From the NCBI GenBank assembly GCA_964434165.1, contig CAYSUS010000103.1, positions 1 to 25,197 on the forward strand: DNA of 25,197 nt. Reading direction: 5' to 3'. The notes below the pieces were generated by a model. It searched no databases. It was not told the origin of the DNA and saw only the letters and a list, made by a program, of their open reading frames with translations. This document shows, piece by piece, positions 9,719 through 17,819 of this stretch (position 1 is the first letter of the stretch; every line of letters starts with the position of its first letter). Origin of the DNA: CAYSUS01 sp964434165. GTDB lineage: Bacteria > Planctomycetota > Planctomycetia > Pirellulales > Thermoguttaceae. The position numbers were made by a program, and so were the translations under genes.

Positions 9719-9963
9719 GGCGAAGCGCGGCCGGCAGAAGGTCGCATTGACGAGCCGGGCGCGCGGCCCGATCGCCTGGTTCCGCGGGTTCGCCATCTCC
9801 AGCGAGGAGGTGGGCGCATGCGCGGTCTCGGTCCCAGCCGGCGCTGCGCATCGGGAACCAGAGTGGGTTGAACGCGCCGAATCGGACCGCGAGGAGGCCT
9901 TCCACGTCTATGGCCCCCGCGCTGCCGGCGGGAGGACCGCGCGGCACGAAGGGTCCGCGCGCC

Positions 9964-10443
9964 CTATGGCGTCTCGCCTCGCCCCACGATCTGCCGCTGA
10001 GCCTCGTAGGCCGCCACCGCCACGGCCACCGAGAGATTCAGGCTGCGGACCTGGGGACGAATGGGGATCCGGAGCGTGCGGGATTCATGGGCCCCGATCA
10101 GGGCCGGCGGCAGACCGCGCGATTCGCCGCCGAAGACCAGCACGTCGCCGCGCGCGAAGCGGGCCGCGGTGAGCACCCTTGAGGCCGACTTGGACAACAG
10201 CCACATCTGCGCTTCGGGCAAGGCGCGGCAGAGGGCGGCCCAGTCGTCGGCGATCTCCCACTCCAGATGCTGCCAGTAGTCCAGTCCGGCCCGCTTCAGG
10301 CGCCGGTCCTCGATCTGGTAGCCCAGGGGACGAACCAGCCAGAGCTTCGCGCCCACGGCCACGCACGTGCGCCCCACGCTCCCCGTGTTGAAGGCGATCT
10401 CCGGTTCGTATAGGACTACGTGCAGTAGCGGTTCGTACTTCAT
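9964..10443 (-). CDS. trmL: tRNA (cytidine/uridine-34 2'-O)-methyltransferase TrmL
   Basis: A 159-residue SPOUT (SpoU-family) methyltransferase, about the normal length for TrmL (near 157). Motif 1 is NTGSVGRTC, motif 2 is VLVFGGESRGLP, and motif 3 is LRIPIRPQVRSLNLSVAVAVAAYE-like with the knot-forming LNLS. The N-terminal VVLYEPEIAFNTG and the segment LGYQIEDRRLKRAGLDYW are typical of TrmL rather than of rRNA-modifying SpoU enzymes. The enzyme would methylate the ribose of the wobble base in tRNA-Leu isoacceptors using SAM, in the cytoplasm. The ATG at 10443 (MKYEPLLH) is preferred over a TTG at 10470. It lies 61 bases downstream of the nucleoside-hydrolase-like gene on the same strand and may be read through from it. 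Confidence 0.9.
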   Translation of the reverse strand: MKYEPLLHVVLYEPEIAFNTGSVGRTCVAVGAKLWLVRPLGYQIEDRRLKRAGLDYWQHLEWEIADDWAALCRALPEAQMWLLSKSASRVLTAARFARGDVLVFGGESRGLPPALIGAHESRTLRIPIRPQVRSLNLSVAVAVAAYEAQRQIVGRGETP

Positions 10444-10504
10444 CGGGCGGATGCCACATGGAGCCGACAACGACCGCCGAGCCTCCTTGCGGGCTCCGCG
10501 CAGC

Positions 10505-11629
10505 TCACTTCTTCACTGCCGTCGGGTGGAGCTTCAATGCCGCATACAGATCCCGCAGCACGTGCGTCATCGCCCGGTCGTACGCCGCCACGTCGTGGAT
10601 CTTGAATACCTGCACCCGGTGGCCCTTCCCTACCTTACCGGGAAGAAGGGCGACGCGACCGCCGTCTTCGACGGACACCTCCCCCGGCACGAAGTGGAAC
10701 AGGCGATTCTTGCCCTCGGCCTCAGCGAGCGGCACGACCTGCCACTGGCCGGGCTCGACCTCGACCACGGTCTTGCCCGCCGCATCGAGGAACGGCCCGG
10801 TGCACCACATGTTCCGCGCCATGGCCCAAACCCGGCGCCGCACGTCGGGGTTCTGCGCTTGGGAGAGGAAGTCAAGGGGATCGGACCTGGAGCGCGTGAG
10901 GGCGTAGATGAACCAGTTCTGCAGAGGCTCGGGGGTTGATTCGAGCACGTCCTCGTGTCGAAATCGCCAGTAGGTGGCGTACCCCTGCTCCCGCTTCCAC
11001 ACGCCGCCGTCGAAGCAAGGGCACCACCAGACCGGCAGGCCCGAGCGCATCACCCGGACGTAGCTGTGCCGGTCCAGGCCCACGTTGTGCTCGTCGCCGC
11101 CCGAGGAGTCGCCGATGTTCACGTACAGCCGCGCGATCTTCTGCTTCAGCAGTTCCGGCCGGCGGTTCCACGCGGCGGCCACGTCGCGGAGGCTGCCGGT
11201 GGTGAATACCGTGATCGGCCGCTGGGCACGGCGAAGGCCGTCCAGCAGCAATTCCACCCCGTCTTGATACTCCCCGGGCTGATCGCGGCCGTCGTCGCTC
11301 GGCGACTTCAGCGGCTCTTTGAGGCCCACGGCGAACGGCACCTTGCGCCCGGTGAGGTGAATCATCTGGGTGACAGGGATCCTGCCCGGCGCTTTGGTCT
11401 GGCGGGCACCCACGTCGAGCACCACGCCACGAATGTCGAGCTCGGCGACGGCGAAGAGCGTGGCCAGGTCGAAGTGATCGTCGGGATCGCCGTGCGGGTG
11501 GAACAGGTCCGTGCTGTAGAGGATGGGGACCGACCCGGCCCCGGAATCGCGCGTGTCGGCCGACTCCTGCGAGTCGCAGGGCGCGAAGGCGAGGGCCGCT
11601 GCAAGCAGGATCGCGGCGGCAGCGTGCAT
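10505..11629 (-). CDS. Secreted nucleoside-hydrolase-like protein
   Basis: A 374-residue protein with an N-terminal signal peptide (Ala-rich, residues 1-~17). The Cys18 context (FAPC) has Pro before Cys, so it is not a good lipobox. The segment YSTDLFHPHGDPDDHFDLATLF (Asp41, Asp48, Asp50, Asp51, Asp54) matches the Asp-rich, Ca2+- and ribose-binding start of the nucleoside hydrolase fold, where cytosolic enzymes have DTDPGIDDA. ITVFTTGSLRDVA fits the family's second core strand, and NVGLDRHSYVRVM recalls the conserved Asn/Asp region. The insertion in the Asp motif and export suggest it may not act on ordinary nucleosides; many planctomycete homologues are of unknown substrate. ATG at 11629 has GAGGAG upstream. 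Confidence 0.8.
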   Translation of the reverse strand: MHAAAAILLAAALAFAPCDSQESADTRDSGAGSVPILYSTDLFHPHGDPDDHFDLATLFAVAELDIRGVVLDVGARQTKAPGRIPVTQMIHLTGRKVPFAVGLKEPLKSPSDDGRDQPGEYQDGVELLLDGLRRAQRPITVFTTGSLRDVAAAWNRRPELLKQKIARLYVNIGDSSGGDEHNVGLDRHSYVRVMRSGLPVWWCPCFDGGVWKREQGYATYWRFRHEDVLESTPEPLQNWFIYALTRSRSDPLDFLSQAQNPDVRRRVWAMARNMWCTGPFLDAAGKTVVEVEPGQWQVVPLAEAEGKNRLFHFVPGEVSVEDGGRVALLPGKVGKGHRVQVFKIHDVAAYDRAMTHVLRDLYAALKLHPTAVKK

Positions 11630-11669
11630 GGTGTGGACTCCTCGTCTATGCGGGGTTCTCCGTGGGCCG

Positions 11670-11697
11670 AGTATCGTCTAAAACGGGGGCCTGTCAA
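11670..11697 (-). promoter_or_regulatory. Sigma-70-like promoter of the nucleoside-hydrolase-like gene
   Basis: Reading the - strand, a perfect TTGACA (11692-11697) is followed after 16 bases by GATACT (11670-11675), giving a leader of about 35 bases before the ATG at 11629. It lies in the 138-base divergent gap to the kinase gene at 11768; no clear promoter is seen for that other gene. Confidence 0.55.
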
Positions 11698-11767
11698 GGC
11701 CCGGCTGGCCGGCGCAGACTGCACCGGCGATTAGGCCTGAACGGGTTCTTCACATCCAGCTTCTCTC

Positions 11768-12418
11768 ATGACCAATCCAGCTCCGACCGAGCACGCGCGT
11801 CGCGCCGTTCTGCTCCTCGGTCCGACGGGCTCGGGCAAGAGCCCGCTGGGCGAGATGATGGAGCGCCGCGGCCTGTGGGGCGCGCAGTGCGTGCACTTCG
11901 ACTTCGGGGCGAGCCTGCGCGGGCTCGTCGAGCGCGACGAGCCGGACGCGTGCGTCACGAGGGCCGACCTGGACTTCCTCCGCGAAGTGCTCCGGTCGGG
12001 GACTTTGCTCGAAGACCGGCACTTCCCCCTGGCCGAGCGAATCCTGCGGTCGTTCCTCTCCCGGCGCGCGGCGACCCGCGAGACGCTCGTGGTGCTCAAC
12101 GGCCTGCCACGGCACGCGGGCCAGGCCGAGGATATGGGCCGGCTGCTCGACGTGGCGGCCGTGGCCCATCTCATCTGCCCGGCGGAGACGGTCCTCGCCC
12201 GCCTGCGCATTAACATCGGGGGCGACCGCGCCGGCCGCGAGGACGACGACCTGGCGTCCGTACGCGAAAAGCTGGCCGTGTACGCCGCGCGGACCGAGCC
12301 GCTGGTCGCGTTCTATCGGGCGAGAGGCACGCCGGTCGTGACCCTGGAGGTGACCGACTCGATGACGCCGGACGAGGCGTGGCACAGGCTGGCGGGCATG
12401 GCTCCCCCGGCGCGGTAA
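11768..12418 (+). CDS. Adenylate-kinase-like nucleoside monophosphate kinase
   Basis: A 216-residue P-loop protein. Walker A is GPTGSGKS at residues 18-25. Later segments follow the adenylate kinase layout: VLNGLPRHAGQAEDM corresponds to the DGFPR..QA motif, and GREDDDLASVREKLAVY with TEPLVAFYRARG matches the LID-following GR.DD...(I/V)R.RL.VY...T.PL..YY block. The LID itself is short, without zinc cysteines. NMP kinases move a phosphate from ATP to AMP or a related monophosphate in the cytoplasm. Changes at the AMP-binding motif (NGLPR for DGFPR) and the N-terminal half mean the substrate may not be AMP, and this need not be the cell's essential adk. No good ribosome-binding site is seen before ATG 11768. 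Divergent from the gene at 11629. Confidence 0.75.
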   Translation: MTNPAPTEHARRAVLLLGPTGSGKSPLGEMMERRGLWGAQCVHFDFGASLRGLVERDEPDACVTRADLDFLREVLRSGTLLEDRHFPLAERILRSFLSRRAATRETLVVLNGLPRHAGQAEDMGRLLDVAAVAHLICPAETVLARLRINIGGDRAGREDDDLASVREKLAVYAARTEPLVAFYRARGTPVVTLEVTDSMTPDEAWHRLAGMAPPAR

Positions 12419-12556
12419 GCACCCCCCTCCGACTAGAGCACGTGGCGTCTAGGCGCGCCTCGGGATAGACTGTTCCGTGAGCCGCGTCCGGTCGCTTCGC
12501 AGCTGGAGCGGCCGTCGTCCGATCTCCTTCGGCCCTCCACCATTCGGAGTCGCAAG

Positions 12557-15500
12557 ATGAGTGCTACCGGTTTCGCGGTTCAACGAAGATCAATTGCGTG
12601 GCTGGGCCTCGGCCTGGCGGTCGGCTGCCTTGTTGTGGCATCGGCCCCAGCCGCTGACTGGAAGCCCGTCGAGGGCCGGGTCATGACCCGCTGGGCCGAG
12701 GAGGTCTCGCCCGAGAGCGTCTGGCCGGAGTACCCGCGCCCCATGATGGTCCGCGCCAAGTGGCAGAACCTCAACGGGCTGTGGGACTACGCCATACGGC
12801 CCAAGGACGCGGCCGGGCCGCAGAAGACCGACGGCAAGATCCTCGTGCCGTTTGCGGCCGAGTCGGCGCTCTCCGGCGTGGGCAAGACGGTGGGCCCGGA
12901 CAATCGGCTCTGGTACCGCCGCGCGTTCGAGGTGCCGGCCGACTGGTCCGGCCAGCGGGTGCTGCTGCACTTCGGCGCCGTGGACTGGGAGGCCACCGTG
13001 TCGGTCAACGGGCGCGAGTTGGGCACGCATCGCGGCGGCTACGACCCGTTTTCGTTCGACATCACCGATTGTTTGAAGAGCGTCGGCCCCCAGGAGGTCG
13101 TGGTCTCCGTCTGGGATCCAACTAACGAAGGAACGCAGCCCCGCGGCAAGCAGGTGCTTCAGCCCCGCGGCATCTGGTACACGGCCGTGACCGGCATCTG
13201 GCAGACCGTGTGGCTGGAGTGCGTGCCCGAAAGCCACGTCGCCGATTTCCGCAGTGTTCCGGACATCGACCGGAAGACGCTTACCGTCCGTGCCGACGTA
13301 CGACATCCCAAGCCCGGCGACGTGATCCGCGCGGTTGCGATGGCGGGGCAGGAACAAGTCGCCTCGGCCGCGGCCCCGGTGGGCCGAACCATCGAGTTGA
13401 AGATCGAAAAGCCCCGGCTGTGGTCGCCCGACGATCCGTTCCTCTACGACCTCCGCATTTCCCTGGAGCGCGACGGCAAGCCGGTCGACGCGGTGGAAAG
13501 CTACTTTGGCATGCGCAAGATTGCCCTGGACAAGGACGCCAGCGGCATCACGCGGATCATGCTCAACGGCGAGTTCCTGTTCCAGCTCGGGCCGCTGGAT
13601 CAGGGATGGTGGCCCGACGGGCTCTACACGGCGGCCTCGGACGACGCTTTGCGTTACGACGTGGAGGTCACCAGGCGGCTGGGCATGAACATGCTTCGCA
13701 AGCACGTGAAGATCGAGCCCGCCCGGTTCTACTACTGGTGCGACAAGCTGGGCGTGCTCGTCTGGCAGGACATGCCCAGCGGCGACAAGTACATCGGTCG
13801 CAAGGACCCGGACGCGAAGCGCACCCCCGAATCGGCCGCCCAGTTCGAGAAAGAGCTGAGGGCCATGATCGATACGTTCTACAACCACCCGTCGATCATC
13901 ATGTGGGTGCCGTTCAACGAGGGCTGGGGGCAGTTCGACACCCCGCGGATCGTCGACCTGATCAAGAAGCACGATCCCACGCGCCTGGTGAACAACGCCA
14001 GCGGCTGGACCGACCGCGGCGTGGGCGACGTCCACGACATCCACCGCTATCCCGGCCCGGCCATGCCGCCGCCGGAGCCGGATCGGGCGGTCGTGCTCGG
14101 CGAGTTCGGCGGGCTGGGGCTGCCCATCCGCGGCCACCTCTGGCAGGAGGACAAGAACTGGGGTTACCGGTCGTTCAAGAGCCGCGAGCAGCTGACGATG
14201 GGCTACCTCGACCTGGTCGATAAGCTCCAGCCTCTGGTCGCCGCGGGTCTTTCCGCCGCCGTTTACACGCAGACCAGCGACGTGGAGATCGAGGTCAACG
14301 GTCTGATGACCTACGACCGGGCGATCATCAAGATGGACGAGCGCCTCGTGCGCGAGTCCAACCGCAGGCTGTACCTGCCGCCTCCGGTCGTCAAGACCGT
14401 GGTGCCGACCTCGCAGCGCGAGGCGCAGGCATGGCGTTACACCACCGAGAAGCCCCCGGCCGGCTGGAGCAAACCCGACTTCGACGACTCGTCCTGGAAG
14501 AGCGGCCCCGGCGGCTTCGGAAGCAAAGACACGCCCGGCGCCGTGGTCGGCACCGAGTGGAGGAGCTCGGACATCTGGCTGCGCCGGACCTTTGAACTGG
14601 AGGATCCCAAGCTCGCCTCGCCGCACCTGAGCATCCACCACGACGAGGACGCCGAGGTGTTCGTCAATGGGCGCAAGGTGGCCGAGTTGAAGGACTTCAC
14701 GACCGACTACAAGCTGGAGCCCCTGGGCGATGCCATGCATCAGGCTGTGCGCCGAGGGCGCAACGTGCTGGCGGTCCACTGCCGTCAGACCAAGGGCGGG
14801 CAGTTCATCGACGTGGGCATCCACGACGTGGTGCACCGGGCCGAGGCCCCGCCTGCGCCTCCCCCGGCGAAGCCCACCACGCGCCTGCGCCCGCCGGCCG
14901 TGCCGCTGGTGGTCCACGATCCGTACTTCAGCGTCTGGTCGTGCGCCGACCACCTCTACGACGAGTGGCCCCGGCACTGGACTGGGGCCACGCATGCCAT
15001 GGCCGGCATGATCCGCGTGGATGGGAAGGCAATGCGCTTCATGGGTCGCCCGCTCGAAAAGGACGAGTCCGTGGCGAACGTGCGACAGACCTCGCTCGAG
15101 GTGCATCCCCTGCGGACCATCTATCACTTCGAGGCCGGGCCGGTGGACCTGAAGCTGACGTTCCTCACGCCCACGCTGCCCGACGATTTGGACCTCTTCT
15201 CCCGGCCGCTGACTTACCTCGTCTATGAGGCCGCCTCGCGCGACGGGAAGGAGCACGACGTCCAGCTCTACTTCGACGCCACCGCCGAGTGGGCCGTGAA
15301 CGAACCGGAACAGCAGGTGACGTGGGATCGGCCCGGCGTGCCCGGCGAGCCTCCCCTGGCCGTCATGCGCGCGGGATCGAAGGAGCAGCCCGTGCTGGAA
15401 AAGGACGGCGACAACTTGCGCATCGACTGGGGCCACTTCTACGTGGCCGCCGGGCCGTGGGACGAAGGCCTGAGCACGGTGATCGCCGAGGCCGACCTGG

Positions 15501-16903
15501 CCCGCATGGCCTTTGCCGCGGGCAAGCCGCTCCCGGCCGAGGACGACGCGCGCAAGCCCCGCCCCGCGGGCGATGCGTGGCCGGCCATGGCCTGCCGGTT
15601 CGATCTGGGGCGCGTCGGGGCAGAAGTCCAGAAGCGCACGCTGATGCTGGCCTACGACGACGTGTACTCGATCCAGTACCTGGGCACCAACCTCAGGCCG
15701 TGGTGGCGGGCCCAAGGCGGCGATGGCCTGACAGTGCTGCGCCACGGGGCCGCGGAGCAGGAGAAGCTGGCCGCACGGGCCGAGGCCTTTGACCGGGCCC
15801 TCACGGCCGATCTGGAAAGCCTGGGCGGCGTCGGCTACGCCAGGCTGTGCGCGATGGCCTATCGCCAGGCCACGGGTGCGCACAAGCTGGTGGCCGGCCC
15901 CGACGGCGAACCCTGGGCCTTCTCCAAGGAGTGCTTTTCCAACGGCTGCATCGGCACGGTGGACGTGATCTACCCGGCCGCGCCGGTCTTCATGCTCCTG
16001 AGCAACGACCTGAACAAGGCGGCCCTGCGCCCCGTGCTCGACTACGCGGCCACGGACCGCTGGAAGTTCCCCTTCGCCCCGCACGACATCGGGCGCTACC
16101 CCAAGGCCAACGGCCAGCGCTACGGCGGCGGCGAGACCTCCGAAGAGCGGCAGATGCCGGTCGAAGAGTCGGGCAACATGTTGATCCTCGTCGCAGTCGC
16201 GGCCCACATCGACGGAAACGCGGAGTTCGCCAAGCCCCACTGGCCGCTTCTCGAGCAATGGGCGGAGTACCTCAAAGCGAAGGGGCTCGACCCCGAGAAC
16301 CAGCTATGCACCGACGACTTCGCCGGCCACCTCGCCCACAACGTGAACCTCTCGGCCAAGGCCATCGTGGCGCTGGCCTGCTACGCGCGGCTATGCGAGA
16401 TGGCGGGCAAAAGAGATGAGGCGGCCGAGTACCGGCGCACGGCCGAGGAATTCGCCCACCAGTGGGTCAAGATGGCCGACGACGGCGACCACTACCGGCT
16501 CACCTTCGACCGGCCCGGCACCTGGAGCCAGAAGTACAACCTGGTGTGGGACAAGCTGCTGGACCTGAAGCTCTTCCCTCCCGAGGTGGCCCGCAAGGAG
16601 ATCGCCTACTACAAGACGAAGCTCAACCTGTTTGGGCTGCCGCTGGACAACCGGTCGCTCTACACCAAGACCGACTGGGAGGTGTGGACCGCCACGCTGG
16701 CCGAGAGCCGCGAGGACTTCGAGTGCCTGATGGAGCCCGTGTACGCCTTCATCAACTACACTCCGCAGCGGGTACCCCTGACCGACTGGTACTGGACGCA
16801 CAACGCCCAGCGCCGGGGCTTCCAGGCCCGGCCCGTGATCGGCGGGGTGTTCATCCGGGCGTTGAGCGACGGGGGCGTGTGGAACAAATGGGCCAGGCAG
16901 TAA
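12557..16903 (+). CDS. Giant secreted fusion: GH2 glycosidase + GtaA/DUF4965-like hydrolase
   Basis: A 1448-residue exported protein. A signal peptide (1-~33, ending ASAPAAD) precedes a GH2 sugar-binding jelly roll (~60-225, NLNGLWDYAI), an Ig-like sandwich (~225-315) and a GH2 TIM barrel (~315-600). Both catalytic glutamates are present: acid/base Glu455 in WVPFNEGWGQ and nucleophile Glu516 in VLGEFGG. Residues ~620-765 form another carbohydrate-binding-like beta domain. From ~778 (RPPAVPLVVHDPYFSVWS) to the end, the protein matches the GtaA 'glutaminase' architecture (DUF4964, DUF5127, DUF4965, DUF1793), including HDIGRYPKANG, MPVEESGNMLI and DNRSLYTKTDWEVW. The two halves are normally separate proteins. 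GH2 enzymes remove beta-linked Gal, GlcA or Man; the GtaA half has an (alpha/alpha) toroid and may be a glycosidase rather than a glutaminase. ATG 12557 follows GGAG by 7 bases. Likely acts on complex glycans outside the cell; substrate unknown. Confidence 0.9.
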   Translation: MSATGFAVQRRSIAWLGLGLAVGCLVVASAPAADWKPVEGRVMTRWAEEVSPESVWPEYPRPMMVRAKWQNLNGLWDYAIRPKDAAGPQKTDGKILVPFAAESALSGVGKTVGPDNRLWYRRAFEVPADWSGQRVLLHFGAVDWEATVSVNGRELGTHRGGYDPFSFDITDCLKSVGPQEVVVSVWDPTNEGTQPRGKQVLQPRGIWYTAVTGIWQTVWLECVPESHVADFRSVPDIDRKTLTVRADVRHPKPGDVIRAVAMAGQEQVASAAAPVGRTIELKIEKPRLWSPDDPFLYDLRISLERDGKPVDAVESYFGMRKIALDKDASGITRIMLNGEFLFQLGPLDQGWWPDGLYTAASDDALRYDVEVTRRLGMNMLRKHVKIEPARFYYWCDKLGVLVWQDMPSGDKYIGRKDPDAKRTPESAAQFEKELRAMIDTFYNHPSIIMWVPFNEGWGQFDTPRIVDLIKKHDPTRLVNNASGWTDRGVGDVHDIHRYPGPAMPPPEPDRAVVLGEFGGLGLPIRGHLWQEDKNWGYRSFKSREQLTMGYLDLVDKLQPLVAAGLSAAVYTQTSDVEIEVNGLMTYDRAIIKMDERLVRESNRRLYLPPPVVKTVVPTSQREAQAWRYTTEKPPAGWSKPDFDDSSWKSGPGGFGSKDTPGAVVGTEWRSSDIWLRRTFELEDPKLASPHLSIHHDEDAEVFVNGRKVAELKDFTTDYKLEPLGDAMHQAVRRGRNVLAVHCRQTKGGQFIDVGIHDVVHRAEAPPAPPPAKPTTRLRPPAVPLVVHDPYFSVWSCADHLYDEWPRHWTGATHAMAGMIRVDGKAMRFMGRPLEKDESVANVRQTSLEVHPLRTIYHFEAGPVDLKLTFLTPTLPDDLDLFSRPLTYLVYEAASRDGKEHDVQLYFDATAEWAVNEPEQQVTWDRPGVPGEPPLAVMRAGSKEQPVLEKDGDNLRIDWGHFYVAAGPWDEGLSTVIAEADLARMAFAAGKPLPAEDDARKPRPAGDAWPAMACRFDLGRVGAEVQKRTLMLAYDDVYSIQYLGTNLRPWWRAQGGDGLTVLRHGAAEQEKLAARAEAFDRALTADLESLGGVGYARLCAMAYRQATGAHKLVAGPDGEPWAFSKECFSNGCIGTVDVIYPAAPVFMLLSNDLNKAALRPVLDYAATDRWKFPFAPHDIGRYPKANGQRYGGGETSEERQMPVEESGNMLILVAVAAHIDGNAEFAKPHWPLLEQWAEYLKAKGLDPENQLCTDDFAGHLAHNVNLSAKAIVALACYARLCEMAGKRDEAAEYRRTAEEFAHQWVKMADDGDHYRLTFDRPGTWSQKYNLVWDKLLDLKLFPPEVARKEIAYYKTKLNLFGLPLDNRSLYTKTDWEVWTATLAESREDFECLMEPVYAFINYTPQRVPLTDWYWTHNAQRRGFQARPVIGGVFIRALSDGGVWNKWARQ

Positions 16904-16919
16904 CGGAGAAGGCGAGGCG

Positions 16920-16945
16920 GGCCTTGCCGGCACGGCCCGGCTCGG
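16920..16945 (+). terminator. Possible hairpin after the GH2 fusion gene
   Basis: Just after the stop codon, CGGGCC pairs with GGCCCG around a short loop, a GC-rich hairpin without a T-run. It could end transcription with Rho or simply be a chance structure in high-GC DNA. Confidence 0.25.
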
Positions 16946-17042
16946 AACTGGAGAGGCGTCCGCAGGACTTGCCTTAACTGCCACGGCGCGGTAGGGTTAA
17001 GGCGGATTGTGCATCCTCAATTCGACAGCAAGGAGCCCTCCC

Positions 17043-17771
17043 ATGGCGCTGTGGAAATACACGGCGGGTTTGGCGGTATCTGGCGTCTTCCTGGCCGCCT
17101 CCCCGGCAACGGGTCGCGAGGGGGATTCGCCGCCCGAGGTCCTGCCGGCTCCACCGGCCACCGCGCCTGAGACAGGCGACGTCTCAGAACCCAAGGACTA
17201 CGGGCCGATCGAGGCTGGCCAGGAGGCTTTTGAGCGGGCCGACACCCGGCGCCGCGAGGCCATGGACCGGCAATTGGGACTGAACGAGACGCTTCGGGCG
17301 TATGCCGACCCGGGGAATTACACCGTCCCGTCCGCCGACGAGCTCTACGCCTACCTGCCGCCGCGCCCGCCGCTTCCGCCGCCGTTTTGGGGACCGCGAC
17401 GCGCGTCTCGCTACGCGGTTCAGTCGTCGGCGAGGTACTCGACCTATTATCCGTATGCAGCCTTTCCGCCCTACGGGCCCGTCTTTGGCCCCTGGCCGTA
17501 CGTGCCGGGACGGATCTACGGCTATCCCTACCTGCCGCGGATTCCGCAGCCGGTGGGGCAGGTGCAGATCGAGATCGGACCGAACAAGATCCTCTCGCGC
17601 CCCGTTTACGCGGACGAGCCCGACGCGCGGCAGCCCACGCCCGCCCCGCCTCGGGAGCCGGCCGAAGGGCCCGAGATCGTGCCCGCCCCGGCGCTACCCG
17701 AATTGATTCCGCCTGAAGAGCCTGAGGCCCCCCAAGTCCTGGAGCCGCCGTCCGGGCCGCAGGAGTTCTAG
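17043..17771 (+). CDS. Exported Pro/Tyr-rich protein of unknown function
   Basis: A 242-residue protein I do not recognise. A signal peptide (about 1-24, GLAVSGVFLAASPATG) is followed by a charged stretch with a possible short helix (~58-85) and then a low-complexity Pro/Tyr-rich middle (~95-175, with PPRPPLPPPFWGP and YSTYYPYAAFPPYGP). The C terminus is Pro/Glu-rich and acidic. No catalytic motif is visible. Start: ATG 17043 has AAGGAG about 7 bases upstream, better than the in-frame start at 17007. It is convergent with the toroid protein gene, 48 bases away, with a hairpin between them. The composition suggests a cell-envelope or matrix protein, which is inference. Confidence 0.7.
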   Translation: MALWKYTAGLAVSGVFLAASPATGREGDSPPEVLPAPPATAPETGDVSEPKDYGPIEAGQEAFERADTRRREAMDRQLGLNETLRAYADPGNYTVPSADELYAYLPPRPPLPPPFWGPRRASRYAVQSSARYSTYYPYAAFPPYGPVFGPWPYVPGRIYGYPYLPRIPQPVGQVQIEIGPNKILSRPVYADEPDARQPTPAPPREPAEGPEIVPAPALPELIPPEEPEAPQVLEPPSGPQEF

Positions 17772-17787
17772 GGGTGCTTGCGTCTGA

Positions 17788-17818
17788 GACTTCCGAAGTC
17801 TGCGAGGCTTCGGAAGTC
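17788..17818. terminator. Hairpin between convergent genes (possible bidirectional terminator)
   Basis: GACTTCCGAAG (17788-17798) and CTTCGGAAGTC (17808-17818) form a perfect 11-base-pair stem with a 9-base loop. It fills the 48-base gap between the stop codons of two convergent genes, a usual place for a shared terminator. There is no T-run on either strand, so intrinsic strength is uncertain. Confidence 0.55.
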
Positions 17819-17819
17819 C

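Noticed and set aside
9719..9963. Small gene between the PEP-CTERM gene and trmL
   Set aside because: Open frames here are Arg/Pro-rich shadows without a ribosome-binding site or motif; I see nothing functional in this stretch.
10505..11629. Lipoprotein assignment for the nucleoside-hydrolase-like protein
   Set aside because: Cys18 is preceded by Pro (FAPC), which does not fit a lipobox; a plain signal peptide is more likely.
12590..16258. Very long open frame antisense to the GH2 fusion gene, and similar ones at 173-2029, 3150-5318 and 6345-7976
   Set aside because: Antisense frames of high-GC genes lack stops by composition. The translations are Arg/His/Gly-rich, have no motifs, and lie over genes with clear catalytic motifs.
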